DNA from: Nostoc parmelioides FACHB-3921
GTDB lineage: Bacteria > Cyanobacteriota > Cyanobacteriia > Cyanobacteriales > Nostocaceae
Length of the DNA: 64,000 nucleotides
Direction: 5' to 3'
NCBI RefSeq assembly: GCF_014696625.1
Contig: NZ_JACJQL010000015.1
Coordinates: forward strand, 62,001-126,000
The notes beneath the pieces were generated by a model. That model saw only the letters and a list, made by a program, of their open reading frames with translations. It was not told the origin of the DNA and ran no database searches. Position 1 is the first letter of the stretch; each line of letters opens with the position of its first letter. Position numbers and translations under genes: made by a program. Shown piece by piece: positions 17,836 through 27,193 of the stretch.

Positions 17836-18198
17836 ATGAGCATTAACATTGTCACCCTAGTAGGTCGCGTAGGCACTGACCCAGACATTAAATATTTTGA
17901 GTCTGGGAGTGTGAAGTGTCGATTAACTCTAGCCGTCAATCGCAGAACTCGAAACAATGATAAACCCGACTGGTTCACCTTGGAATTGTGGGATAAAACA
18001 GCAGAAGTCGCGGGTAATTATGTCCGCAAAGGTAGTTTAATAGGAGTCAAAGGTTCCTTAAAGTTTGACACATGGAGCGATCGCCAAACTGGAGTTAATC
18101 GATCTACACCAGTAATTAGAGTAGATCAACTAGAATTGCTAGGTTCCAAACAAGATAGAGACGGTGGTGGTGGCGACTTCGCACCAGAGAATTTTTAA
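17836..18198 (+). CDS. ssb: Single-stranded DNA-binding protein
   Basis: A 120-residue OB-fold protein starting SINIVTLVGRVGTDPDIKYF, with FTLELWDKTAEVAGNYVRKG and GVKGSLKFDTW. It binds single-stranded DNA in replication and repair. The C-terminal tail is only about 15 residues and ends DFAPENF, lacking the acidic DDDIPF-type tip that normally recruits partner proteins. From memory it corresponds to alr0088 of Anabaena 7120, one of several SSB-like proteins. A LexA box sits just upstream, so DNA-damage control is likely. Confidence 0.9.
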   Translation: MSINIVTLVGRVGTDPDIKYFESGSVKCRLTLAVNRRTRNNDKPDWFTLELWDKTAEVAGNYVRKGSLIGVKGSLKFDTWSDRQTGVNRSTPVIRVDQLELLGSKQDRDGGGGDFAPENF

Positions 18199-18290
18199 GG
18201 TCAATAGTCAACAGTCAATGGTCAAAAGTCCACAGTCAATATTTGAAAGCTAAAAATAAGGTTTTCGGACTATGGACTAATGACTAATAA

Positions 18291-19037
18291 CTAATAACTA
18301 ATTTGCAACGTGACTGAGGCTTCAACCTGTTGTTCGCCACCAATTACAGGAGTCGAAGCATCTGCACTACTAAGTTTGGCAGCCTCGGCTCGGTACAATA
18401 TGGGTGGTGGAGGCGCAGTTGCACCACCAACTTGAATACTTACTACTTCTTTAGCTTGAAAACCGAGGCTACTAAACACCGCACTGGCTTGCTGTTGTGC
18501 GTCTTGGGTCGCTTCCTTTAAGGCTTGTTGCCTAGCAGCTGCGATCGCCTCATCAGTAGCCACAAAACTGATACCATTGATTTGAGTCGCACCAGCTTTG
18601 ACAGCTTCATCTAATATTGTCCCGGCTTTCTCAGTATTAATACGAAAACTCACAGTATTACTAGCAGCATATCCAGTAATTCTCTGCACATTATTGTTAT
18701 AGCTATAAACCGGGTTGAGACGAATACCAGTTGTTTGTAACTTCTCCACATTTCGGCTTTTCAGTAAAGCAACCACAGCCGATGACCTCCGTGCTGCTTC
18801 CTGCTGCACTTCCTGAGCGGTTTTACCTTGAATTTCCACCCCTAAACTAACTTCCGACAAAGTGGTAGGAATGGATTCCACACCACGACCACTGACAGTC
18901 AAAGTACGCCACATTCTTTCTTTTTCTTGTGCTAATCCAGGCTGCACAAAGCTGACAAAAACTAACAACACTAACGGTAAACTTTGCCAAAATTTTCCAG
19001 CACGCAACTGAGAACCAAATAAAGCGGCTCTAACCAT
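18291..19037 (-). CDS. SIMPL-domain (DUF541) periplasmic protein
   Basis: A 248-residue protein with a signal peptide (about residues 1-36, ending PGLAQEK) and a single SIMPL domain: LTVSGRGVESIPTTLSEVSL at the start, GYAASNTVSFRI in the middle and QVEASVTLQISY at the end. Members are exported proteins found widely in bacteria; a few are linked to oxidative or envelope stress, but the activity is not established. AGGAGTGTAAATC precedes the ATG at 19037. It converges on ssb with 92 bp of TCAATAGTCAACAGTC-like heptamers between. Confidence 0.85.
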   Translation of the reverse strand: MVRAALFGSQLRAGKFWQSLPLVLLVFVSFVQPGLAQEKERMWRTLTVSGRGVESIPTTLSEVSLGVEIQGKTAQEVQQEAARRSSAVVALLKSRNVEKLQTTGIRLNPVYSYNNNVQRITGYAASNTVSFRINTEKAGTILDEAVKAGATQINGISFVATDEAIAAARQQALKEATQDAQQQASAVFSSLGFQAKEVVSIQVGGATAPPPPILYRAEAAKLSSADASTPVIGGEQQVEASVTLQISY

Positions 19038-19177
19038 GATTTACACTCCTCATAAATATATGCAGATATCTTTAAACCGGATCAATTTAGCACTAAGTTC
19101 CCAGTAAAAGTCTCTCCACTTAGAACTTTGTACTGTTATAAGCTATTCTGCTTTTAAGCTGCATAATTCATCGTCAA

Positions 19178-19257
19178 GGCTGTTGACAGTTGACCGTTAA
19201 CTGTTAACAGTCAACAGCCCTTATTAGTAGTTATGCAATTTAGACCCGCATGAGCTT
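19178..19257 (+). repeat. Dispersed hairpin repeat, copy 2
   Basis: GGCTGTTGAC (19178-19187) and GTCAACAGCC (19210-19219) form the stem, and the tail AGCCCTTATTAGTAGTTATG runs on to AGCTTA. The tail and hairpin match the element at 14815-14903 in the same orientation. Confidence 0.65.
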
Positions 19258-19600
19258 ACCTTATGCAGTTAGTCGATACGATTTGTATGTTCCTACTTTG
19301 ACACTGCCACAGTCAAAAGTTAAAACGGTTACATTTTTTGAAACTAAAAACTTAGACCAAACTTATTCAATTGTCCTCATAGATAGGTATCCAATAAAAA
19401 ATCCGATTAATTTCGCACAAATTTCTCCGCGTACCTCAGCGCTTACCTCCACATCCTCTGCGTTAAAAATTTTCCCCAATTTACTACGATTTTACGCAAA
19501 TTCATCCTCCAAACAGCATTTATTGCGCCTGCACGAAGTGTATTTTCCCTAAAAGAGTAAAAATGGAATAGAAGGATGTTCACGTAACAGCGCGTAACAA
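19258..19600. other. Intergenic region before the antiporter gene
   Basis: About 340 bp. It includes CTCCGCGTACCTCAGCGCTT followed by CTCTGCGTTAAAAA, resembling a CTCTGCGT-type word I associate with intergenic DNA of Nostoc-type genomes. An open frame of 100 codons here has no protein-like composition and was not called. Confidence 0.4.
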
Positions 19601-21058
19601 ATGCAGTTTTTCAATGCAATCAACTTCGCTTTTCCTCTGCTGGCCAGCACAACTGAAGCCGCAGACAGTTCGATGGTTGTCGCCGCAGTCTTGCTGAGTT
19701 TAGTGGTAGTTTACCTAGCTAGCAAAGTTGGTGGCGAATTATCCAACCGAGTGGGTTTACCACCTGTCTTAGGCGAACTTGTAGGTGGTGTAGTAGTCGG
19801 TGTTTCTGTTCTGCACCTGTTGGTGTTCCCTGGAGGTGGTGCAGACGGTTCCAGTTCTATGATTATGGCCTTCCTCCAAACTACGGCTGGTTTAAGTCCA
19901 GAAGCCACACCAGCCGTATTTACAGCGCAGTCAGAGGTGATTTCTGTATTAGCAGAACTGGGTGTGATCATTCTACTATTTGAAATTGGCTTAGAGTCAA
20001 ACTTAAAAGACTTAATGGCGGTTGGTATTCAAGCTCTAGTAGTCGCAGTGGTGGGGGTTACAGTCCCATTTGCCGCCGGGACTATAGGCTTGATGACCTT
20101 GTTTGGCATCGATGCTGTACCTGCAATCTTTGCTGGGGCAGCTTTAACGGCTACCAGCATCGGGATTACATCTAAGGTACTCTCAGAATTAGGAAAGCTC
20201 AACTCCAAAGAAGGACAGATCATTTTAGGTGCGGCTGTAATTGATGATGTACTGGGGATTATTGTTTTAGCTGTGGTTGCCAGCCTTGCTAAAGAAGGCA
20301 CAGTAGATGTAGGTCAAGTCATCTATCTGATTATTAGTGCTAGTGGCTTTCTTTTGGGTGCGATCGCATTGGGGAATATTTTCAATAAAACCTTTGTGGC
20401 GATCGCTGATATGCTCAAAACACGAGGTGAACTAGTAATCCCAGCTTTCATCTTCGCTTTTGTCATGGCATATCTTGCTGCCATCATCCATTTAGAAGCC
20501 ATTCTTGGCGCTTTTGCCGCAGGTCTAGTTCTAGAAGAAACAGACAAGCGCAAAGAGCTACAACGGCAAGTTTGCCCCATAGCTGATATGTTAGTGCCGA
20601 TTTTCTTTGTGACCGTAGGCGCGAAAACCGATTTAGGTGTACTCAACCCAGCCATCCCCAGCAATCGGGAAGGGTTAATTATGGCAAGTTTCCTGATCAT
20701 GGTCGCTATCTTCGGTAAAGTAATCACAGGCTTTAGCGTCTTTGGTCAATCCCCCATCAACCGCCTAGCAATTGGCGTGGGGATGATTCCCAGAGGTGAG
20801 GTAGGGTTAGTATTTGCTGGTGTCGGTGCAGCCAGTGGCGCACTCTCTAAACCGTTAGGGGCAGCAATCATCATGATGGTTATCCTGACAACCTTTCTCG
20901 CCCCCCCTTTATTAAGGTTCGTTTTTCCAGACTCAGACGATGGGATAAACGATTCAGCACCATTGATTTTAGATGCTTTCCCAGGGAAACAATTAGCGAT
21001 AGAAACATCATCATCTGTTGTATCTACTGCCCAAGATAGTGGGGATGTAAGTTCTTAA
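19601..21058 (+). CDS. Cation:proton antiporter, CPA2 family
   Basis: A 485-residue integral membrane protein with about 12 hydrophobic helices. Family signatures are GLPPVLGELVGGVVVG near residue 55, FEIGLESNLKDL near 130 (the Na+/H+ exchanger motif), AGAALTATSIGIT and AAVIDDVLGIIVLAV near 205 with the paired ion-binding Asp residues, and GMIPRGEVGLVFAG near 390. It exchanges Na+ or K+ for H+ across the plasma or thylakoid membrane. It resembles NapA/NhaS3-type proteins of cyanobacteria; there is no RCK/TrkA domain, so it is not a Kef channel. Ion preference is not decided by the sequence. Confidence 0.88.
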   Translation: MQFFNAINFAFPLLASTTEAADSSMVVAAVLLSLVVVYLASKVGGELSNRVGLPPVLGELVGGVVVGVSVLHLLVFPGGGADGSSSMIMAFLQTTAGLSPEATPAVFTAQSEVISVLAELGVIILLFEIGLESNLKDLMAVGIQALVVAVVGVTVPFAAGTIGLMTLFGIDAVPAIFAGAALTATSIGITSKVLSELGKLNSKEGQIILGAAVIDDVLGIIVLAVVASLAKEGTVDVGQVIYLIISASGFLLGAIALGNIFNKTFVAIADMLKTRGELVIPAFIFAFVMAYLAAIIHLEAILGAFAAGLVLEETDKRKELQRQVCPIADMLVPIFFVTVGAKTDLGVLNPAIPSNREGLIMASFLIMVAIFGKVITGFSVFGQSPINRLAIGVGMIPRGEVGLVFAGVGAASGALSKPLGAAIIMMVILTTFLAPPLLRFVFPDSDDGINDSAPLILDAFPGKQLAIETSSSVVSTAQDSGDVSS

Positions 21059-21648
21059 AGTAGGGGTTTAGGGGAGATATTCGATTTATTACTCCCCAAT
21101 CCCCAGCACCCATTCCCAATCCCCACACATGGAAACTTCTATCTTCCCATCTTCGTCCTGAGGAATTATCAATTTTATTTTTTATCTCATAACTATTAGT
21201 ATTCGGAATGTTATCTGTTGCAGCAATAAAAAAACCAAACACTTTTGTGATTAGGTCAACCGCCAAAGAATGATAATATTTTTCTCTTACACCTTGAAAC
21301 TTTTTTATCCCCACAGCCGTTTACAAAATCGTTGGAGTGTTTATTTAAAAATTTGATTTATTGGTCATAAAATAACTCAATTCCCACTTTTTGGTAAGCT
21401 CGAAGATCGCTCACCAAAACTTTTGAATGAATGTCGTAAATTATGGAGCTATTAATGTTGTATTTAATGCTTCAAAGCCAAAATGTTGTGTTCTGATAGT
21501 ACGGCAATAATTAAGGGAATACTGATATTCAAAGCCATTATATTGTCTTTTTATACCAAATTCCCAGGAAGATAGAGCGGATCAAAGCTCAAGATCAGGT
21601 GGCAAAAATGTGACAAATTGCCGATATGTTGAGACATTGACGGCTCTC
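21059..21648. other. Intergenic region upstream of amiC1
   Basis: About 590 bp. It holds a short CCCCAATCCCCAGCA-type STRR at about 21091-21127. Toward amiC1 it is AT-rich and should carry the amiC promoter. A 13-codon frame at about 21455 has a GGAG before it but nothing else to support it. Confidence 0.4.
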
Positions 21649-21678
21649 ATGAATGCAAATCAGGAGAATGGATTGTGA
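21649..21678 (+). CDS. Nine-residue leader ORF overlapping amiC1
   Basis: ATG to TGA encodes MNANQENGL. The stop TGA overlaps the GTG start of amiC1 in GTGA, and the amiC1 ribosome-binding site CAGGAGAA lies inside this frame. A leader of the same length, position and overlap (MNAHQEKRL) precedes amiC2. This suggests translational coupling; expression is not shown. The leader has no clear ribosome-binding site of its own. Confidence 0.4.
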   Translation: MNANQENGL

Positions 21679-23558
21679 AATTACACTGGTTACTATCTGG
21701 TACTGTTGGAACTGTTTTATTACTATCGTCGCCGGCATTAGCAACGAGGTTAAATTCTTGGCGCTTTGATGCCAATCAAAACCGCTTAGAAATTAATACT
21801 ACAGGTGCAGTCCAACCAAGGGCGCAACTAATTTTTAATCCCACACGGTTAGTAATAGATTTGCCAAACGTCACATTTGGGCGATCGCAGTTAACACAAC
21901 CAATCGGTGGTAGAATCCGCTCTGTCCGCGTAGGGCAATTTGACCCGCAAACCACGCGTATAGTTGTGGAAGTGGCTCCTGGTTACACTCTCGACCCTCA
22001 GCAAATCAAATTTGTCGGGCTGACCGCTAGCCGTTGGACAGTCCAGTTACCAACACCCACATCAGAGCAAGCCGAGTCTTCACCAGACAACTCCTATAAT
22101 GTGGTGACTATTGACTCCAACACCAGGCCAAATTTACCCAACAACACCAGGCCAGAGTTACCGAATAATACAAGACCAGAGTTTTCTGATAATGCAATTA
22201 GCGCCGCACCCGGAACGACACAAATTGAAGGCTTGCAGGTGACTGGAGATGGTTTTTTTGTCCGCACCAGTGGTGGCAATCCTCAAGTTCAAGTTATTCG
22301 CAGCCGCGATCGCGCTACTATTTTTATGGATATTGCTGGGGCAACTTTATCACCACGCACCCCAAGAAATATCCCCGTTAATAAACACGGTGTCAACCGG
22401 GTTGAACTCACGCCATTACAAACTAGAACCCCAAGCGTCCGTATGACCTTGCGGGTAGACAAAAATAGCCCAGACTGGCGAGCAACTAACAGTAATGCCG
22501 GTGGTTTAGTAGTTCTACCTAGTCGTGTAGTTAGATTACCCAATAATGACTATGGCGAAGGTAACACCTCGACTTTACCTGACAGAATACCTACAACCAG
22601 TGCCATTGCTACAATTGAGTCAGTTGATCTCTCCAGTAATGGCACACAACTACTGATTAGAGCCGATCAAGCAGTATCTGGTAACAGTGGATGGGATAGA
22701 AATACTGGTCTATTCCGCATCACTATTCCTAACGCCCAGTTAGCTCCCCAAGTCACCGGGCCAAGTTTAAATGCTAATAGTCCTATCCTCAGAATACGTC
22801 TGCAAAGACAAGAACCCAACACCGTAGTTGTTCTCGTCCAGCCAGCTGCTGGGGTACAAGTTGGACAACTCAACAAAGTCGGCAACCAACTTTTAGCTCT
22901 GCAATTACAAGGCTCACGTCGGCTCGCTACCACACCCCCCTTACCCCCCATCCAAGGGCAATTACCAGATCCCAGCAATCCCCGCCCTTTACCCCAACCA
23001 GGGACACGACCAGTACCCAAAGGTAGATTATCTGTATTCATCGACCCCGGACACGGCGGTAAAGACCCAGGAGCCATTGGTATTGGTGGAGTGCGGGAAA
23101 AAGACATCATCTTGCCCATCAGTCAAAGAATAGCCGAAGTCTTACAGCAAAATGGGGTGCAAGTGGTGATGGCAAGAAATTCTGACTTTTTTGTCAGCCT
23201 ACCAGGACGAGTACAAATGGCAGAACGAGCTAGGGCTGATGTCTTTGTCAGTATTCACGCTAACGCCATCGGTGGGAATCGTTCAGATGTCAATGGTTTG
23301 GAAACTTACTATTACGATAGTGGATTAGGTTTAGCTCGTGCAGTTCATAGGAGCATTCTTCAAAACGTCAATGTCCGAGATAGAGGAGTACGTCGAGCCA
23401 GATTTTATGTCCTCAGAAAAAGCTCTATGCCCTCTATCCTGGTAGAAACAGGGTATTTAACTGGTAGAGATGATAATGGTAAACTGCAAAGTCCAGCTTA
23501 CCAAAGACAAATGGCAGATGCGATCGCTCGCGGTATTCTTCAGTACCTCAGACGATAG
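21675..23558 (+). CDS. amiC1: N-acetylmuramoyl-L-alanine amidase AmiC1
   Basis: A 627-residue exported amidase. Signal peptide about residues 1-23; an AMIN domain at about 25-125 and a second AMIN-like domain at about 300-410 target peptidoglycan at the septum; a proline-rich linker follows, then an Amidase_3 domain (about 450-627). The zinc and catalytic residues are seen as DPGHGGKDPG, REKDI, SIHANA and LVETGYLTG. In filamentous cyanobacteria AmiC enzymes open the septal wall for nanopores, needed for cell-cell communication and heterocyst differentiation. Start is GTG at 21675 with CAGGAG upstream. The linker has three 24-nt repeats. It is followed by its paralogue. Confidence 0.92.
   Translation: MKLHWLLSGTVGTVLLLSSPALATRLNSWRFDANQNRLEINTTGAVQPRAQLIFNPTRLVIDLPNVTFGRSQLTQPIGGRIRSVRVGQFDPQTTRIVVEVAPGYTLDPQQIKFVGLTASRWTVQLPTPTSEQAESSPDNSYNVVTIDSNTRPNLPNNTRPELPNNTRPEFSDNAISAAPGTTQIEGLQVTGDGFFVRTSGGNPQVQVIRSRDRATIFMDIAGATLSPRTPRNIPVNKHGVNRVELTPLQTRTPSVRMTLRVDKNSPDWRATNSNAGGLVVLPSRVVRLPNNDYGEGNTSTLPDRIPTTSAIATIESVDLSSNGTQLLIRADQAVSGNSGWDRNTGLFRITIPNAQLAPQVTGPSLNANSPILRIRLQRQEPNTVVVLVQPAAGVQVGQLNKVGNQLLALQLQGSRRLATTPPLPPIQGQLPDPSNPRPLPQPGTRPVPKGRLSVFIDPGHGGKDPGAIGIGGVREKDIILPISQRIAEVLQQNGVQVVMARNSDFFVSLPGRVQMAERARADVFVSIHANAIGGNRSDVNGLETYYYDSGLGLARAVHRSILQNVNVRDRGVRRARFYVLRKSSMPSILVETGYLTGRDDNGKLQSPAYQRQMADAIARGILQYLRR
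22119..22190 (+). repeat. Three 24-nt in-frame repeats in the amiC1 linker
   Basis: Three tandem copies encode octapeptides of the type NTRPNLPN, NTRPELPN and NTRPEFSD between the first AMIN domain and the rest. AmiC2 has no such repeat at the equivalent place. Confidence 0.75.
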
Positions 23559-23830
23559 TTAATCAGTCAGTATTCACAAACTTATCATCATCCTGATTGC
23601 CACACTATCCCTGTTATTCCTCAAGCTTTTGTGTGAATACTAACCACATCCTTATATTTTGAACCTGGATCTTATGCCTTCACGACATGGCAAAATCAAA
23701 GGGGCGTGTTAAGATGTGTCGCCATTAGTTGTATTTTTATACCAGCGCAAAATTTTTATTGCAGTCAAGCTGAAGTTTTAACGGTGATGGTGTGAGGATT
23801 AGCCAACATTTTGGAGTCTCAACGGCTCTC

Positions 23831-23860
23831 ATGAACGCACATCAGGAGAAAAGATTGTGA
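23831..23860 (+). CDS. Nine-residue leader ORF overlapping amiC2
   Basis: ATG to TGA encodes MNAHQEKRL, matching the amiC1 leader in length and position. The stop overlaps the GTG start of amiC2 as GTGA. The two leaders share 25 of 30 bases, and the similarity extends just upstream through ACGGCTCTC. Confidence 0.4.
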   Translation: MNAHQEKRL

Positions 23861-25740
23861 AATTACATTGGTTACTATCCGGTACGGTTGGAACCATCTT
23901 CTTATTATCGTCACCAGCTTTAGCAGCAAGGCTAGACTCCTGGCGATTTGACCCTAGCCAAAATCGTTTAGAGATTAATACTAATGGCGCTGTACAACCC
24001 AAGGCGCAGCTGATTTTCAACCCTACACGTTTAGTTATTGATTTACCCGAAACCACATTTGGTCAGCCCCCATCAACACAGCAAATAGGTGGTGCAGTTC
24101 GGGCTATACGTGTAGGACAATTTGATCCACAGACTACGCGTATTGTCGTAGAACTCAATCCTGGTTACACTCTCGACCCCCAACAAGTCAAATTTGTCGG
24201 TATCAGTCCTAGTCGTTGGACTGTCCAGCTACCTACCCCAACAGTTGAAAGAGTCGCATCGCCAAGAGAAACTGCACAGCAGCCAGTACCGACCATTCCC
24301 TCGGAAACCGTAGTGGAGACACCCTCGGTTTTATCGCCCAGAAATGTTTACTCTGTCACCCCAACTACCAAAGAAGCACCGATTGGTAATCTTGCATCTG
24401 TAACTCAAATTGATAACTTACGAGTTACAGGCGACGGATTTTTTATCCGTACCCGTGGTGCTACTCCCCAAATTCAAGTTAATCGTACAGATGATAATCG
24501 GGTAATTAATATCAACATTGCCGGCGCATCTTTATCGCCAAACATCGAGAGAGAAATATCAATTAATCGTTATGGTGTCAACAGTATCCAATTGACGCAA
24601 TTGTCAACGCAAACTGTACGTATCTCCATGCAGGTGGACAGAAACAGTCCTGACTGGCGAGTGAGTACTAGCAGTGTGGGTGGATTTGTGCTTCTCCCTA
24701 GTAAAGGCATTGCCAACTTACCCCAAAATAATACTCCCAACACCATTTCAGCAAATACCAACTCACCAGCTACTATTCAAGCGGTGGAACTAGGTGATAA
24801 TGGTACACAACTTTTAATTCGCTCTGACCAAGCAGTCACAGCTAAAGGTGGCTGGGACAGAACCTCTGGACTCTACCGCATCATTATCAATAACGCCAAG
24901 CTATCTCCTAGAGTTACAGGCCCAGCTTTTAATGCTAACAGTCCTATCCTCCGTGTCCGTCTGCAACCCCAAGCAGCCGATACGGTAGTTGTTTTGGTAC
25001 AACCAGCAGCCGGAGTGCAAATAGGAGAACTTAATCAAGTAAGTAACCAAATTTTAGCTCTAGAATTACAATCTTCTCGGCAATTGATACCACCAGTAGG
25101 TTTACCACCCCTACCATCAACAAATCGCAGTCAATTGCCCAATCCAAATATCGATAATCCCATAAATATCCCACAACCAATACCCAGGTCAGTTCCCAGG
25201 GGAAGACTTCTAGTCGTCATTGACCCTGGACATGGTGGTAAAGATTCTGGCGCTCCTGGTTTGGGTGGATTACTAGAAAAAGATGTAGTCCTGCCCATTG
25301 GTTTAAGAGTAGCCGCTATTTTAGAACAGAATGGTGTCCAAGCAGTCTTGACGAGAAATTCTGACTTTTTCGTAGAGTTACAGGGACGGGTAGATATTGC
25401 CGAACGAGCCAACGCGACTTTGTTTGTCAGTATTCACGCCAACTCTGTAGATGGCCGCCCCGATGTTAATGGCTTGGAAGTATATTACTACGATAGTGGT
25501 TATGCTTTAGCCGAAACAGTCCGCAAGACTATTCTCCAGAGTATTGGCACACTCAAAGACCGTGGCACACGCAAAGCTCGGTTCTACGTCCTGAGAAAGA
25601 GTTCTATGCCATCGATTCTAGTAGAAACAGGTTATATGAGTGGTAGGGAAGATAATCCCAGACTAGGCTCACCAGAATACCAAAATCGTATGGCAGATGC
25701 GATCGCTCGTGGTATCCTGCAATATTTAAAGAGACAGTAA
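23857..25740 (+). CDS. amiC2: N-acetylmuramoyl-L-alanine amidase AmiC2
   Basis: A tandem paralogue of amiC1, also 627 residues. The layout is the same: signal peptide, AMIN at about 25-125, second AMIN-like domain at about 300-410, linker, Amidase_3 at about 450-627 with DPGHGGKDSG, LEKDVV, SIHANSV and LVETGYMSG. The N-terminal and C-terminal regions are close to AmiC1, while residues about 130-200 and 420-450 differ in sequence. Start is GTG at 23857 behind ATCAGGAG. AmiC2 homologues in Nostoc punctiforme cut the septal nanopore array. The amiC1-amiC2-murI order groups wall metabolism genes. Confidence 0.92.
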   Translation: MKLHWLLSGTVGTIFLLSSPALAARLDSWRFDPSQNRLEINTNGAVQPKAQLIFNPTRLVIDLPETTFGQPPSTQQIGGAVRAIRVGQFDPQTTRIVVELNPGYTLDPQQVKFVGISPSRWTVQLPTPTVERVASPRETAQQPVPTIPSETVVETPSVLSPRNVYSVTPTTKEAPIGNLASVTQIDNLRVTGDGFFIRTRGATPQIQVNRTDDNRVININIAGASLSPNIEREISINRYGVNSIQLTQLSTQTVRISMQVDRNSPDWRVSTSSVGGFVLLPSKGIANLPQNNTPNTISANTNSPATIQAVELGDNGTQLLIRSDQAVTAKGGWDRTSGLYRIIINNAKLSPRVTGPAFNANSPILRVRLQPQAADTVVVLVQPAAGVQIGELNQVSNQILALELQSSRQLIPPVGLPPLPSTNRSQLPNPNIDNPINIPQPIPRSVPRGRLLVVIDPGHGGKDSGAPGLGGLLEKDVVLPIGLRVAAILEQNGVQAVLTRNSDFFVELQGRVDIAERANATLFVSIHANSVDGRPDVNGLEVYYYDSGYALAETVRKTILQSIGTLKDRGTRKARFYVLRKSSMPSILVETGYMSGREDNPRLGSPEYQNRMADAIARGILQYLKRQ

Positions 25741-25890
25741 AATTTTCATTAAGTTCAAAATTTAGTCTCAATTACTCACTCTAGAGGTGGTATGTAAACT
25801 GCGTGTAGATGCAGAATTTAGTAGTCAATTGGTAAATTGTCTGTTAAATTCTGTATTTTAATATTCCAAAATCTCTAACAATATCTGCCT

Positions 25891-26769
25891 GTGTATTCAT
25901 CTTCCAGCATTGAAGGTAATCTTTACGGTTTCTCAGAACAAGAACCTCAACGCGCCCCCATCGGCGTATTTGATAGTGGTGTAGGCGGGTTAACGGTACT
26001 GCGGCAAATCTATCGCCAACTACCCAATGAATCGGTAATATACTTTGGTGACACAGCTAGACTACCTTACGGTATCCGCTCGCAAGCGGAGATTTTAACG
26101 TTTGTGCGTGACATCCTTGACTGGATGCGGCAGCAGCACGTCAAAATGGTAGTCATGGCTTGTAATACCAGTTCTGCCCTCGCTTTAGATATCGTTCGTG
26201 AGGAATATGACTTTCCCATTCTTGGTGTCATCCTCCCTGGGGCTAAAGCCGCAGTACAGCAAGGTAAGCGTATTGGCGTAATTTCTACTCCAGCTACAGC
26301 CAAAAGTAATGCCTATCGTCAAGCAATTTGGGAAATAGACCCCAATGTCGAGGTCTGGCAAGTTGGTTGTCCGGAATTTGTTCCCCTAATAGAACAAAAC
26401 CGTATTCAAGACCCTTACACCACAGAAGTAGCTAGGGCTTATTTAGAACCCCTAATTCAGCAAGATATTGATACTTTAGTTTATGGCTGTACCCATTATC
26501 CTTTGCTTGCGCCAGTACTGCGATCGCTCCTCCCTCCCCAAGTCAAAATCATTGACCCTGCTGTTCACGTCGTCACAGCTTGTACCCAAGAATTAGACTT
26601 ACTTGGACTAAGCAACACTCACCCACCATTACCAACTCGCTTTGCCGTTAGTGGTTGTCCCCAACAGTTTTCTCAATCAGGAGTAAATTGGTTAGGTTAT
26701 ACCCCCTTAGTTGAAGCCGTGGACTTTGCTGGCATACCAGTTTCCCAACTTCAACAGGATTTGGCATAA
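25891..26769 (+). CDS. murI: Glutamate racemase
   Basis: A 292-residue enzyme that makes D-glutamate for peptidoglycan. Catalytic cysteines are in VMACNTSSALA (near residue 90) and VYGCTHYPLL (near 200). The N-terminal IGVFDSGVGGLTVLRQI and YFGDTARLPYG are family signatures. The start used is a GTG at 25891, giving about 20 residues before the core fold. It follows amiC2 by 150 bp on the same strand and fits a wall-metabolism run. Confidence 0.94.
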   Translation: MYSSSSIEGNLYGFSEQEPQRAPIGVFDSGVGGLTVLRQIYRQLPNESVIYFGDTARLPYGIRSQAEILTFVRDILDWMRQQHVKMVVMACNTSSALALDIVREEYDFPILGVILPGAKAAVQQGKRIGVISTPATAKSNAYRQAIWEIDPNVEVWQVGCPEFVPLIEQNRIQDPYTTEVARAYLEPLIQQDIDTLVYGCTHYPLLAPVLRSLLPPQVKIIDPAVHVVTACTQELDLLGLSNTHPPLPTRFAVSGCPQQFSQSGVNWLGYTPLVEAVDFAGIPVSQLQQDLA

Positions 26770-26995
26770 TTCGTCATTCCTAATTCGTAATTACTACCCT
26801 ACAAATAGAAGCTCGTCTTGCTGTTTAACTAGAAATTCTTGCTTCACGGTAGAGTATTTAGGCACTTGTCCGTAAATTTATTTATGGCATAACTACCTAA
26901 ATGAATTGTTTAGGCGCAGCGCTCCTGTAGGGTGTTACGAATTTATAATCAGAGTTCTAGCACCACTAATCTCTAGTTCAAATTATTACTAATAA

Positions 26996-27193
26996 CTATT
27001 GACTATTGGCTATCTCAGTGACCGTAGGTGAAACAGACAATTGTTGTTGACTATTATTTGTAGCCACCACAGATCGATTATTAATATTAGATTTTTTCCC
27101 AGTTCGTTTAGCTAATCCTAATAATAGATAAACTGTGAATAGGTATCCAGAAGCTAAAATAAAAATCATCATAGGCATATTCCCGTAAATCAT
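26996..27193 (-). CDS. Small one-helix membrane protein
   Basis: A 65-residue protein with one hydrophobic helix (MPMMIFILASGYLFTVYLL, about residues 6-24), a basic GLAKRTGKK after it, and a polar Asn/Gln/Ser-rich tail. The positive-inside rule places the tail in the cytoplasm. The frame extends to a GTG at 27205, but the ATG at 27193 follows GGGTGGCACA and is preferred. It sits between murI and sds on the opposite strand. The function is unknown. Confidence 0.5.
   Translation of the reverse strand: MIYGNMPMMIFILASGYLFTVYLLLGLAKRTGKKSNINNRSVVATNNSQQQLSVSPTVTEIANSQ

Noticed and set aside
19250..19552. 100-codon forward ORF before the antiporter gene
   Set aside because: It overlaps the tail of the dispersed repeat, includes CTCTGCGT-type repeat DNA, and has no ribosome-binding site or domain.
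20323..20727. 134-codon reverse ORF inside the antiporter gene
   Set aside because: Antisense shadow of a well-supported membrane protein.
22667..23119. 150-codon reverse ORF inside amiC1
   Set aside because: Antisense shadow with proline/glycine/cysteine bias; amiC1 is unambiguous.
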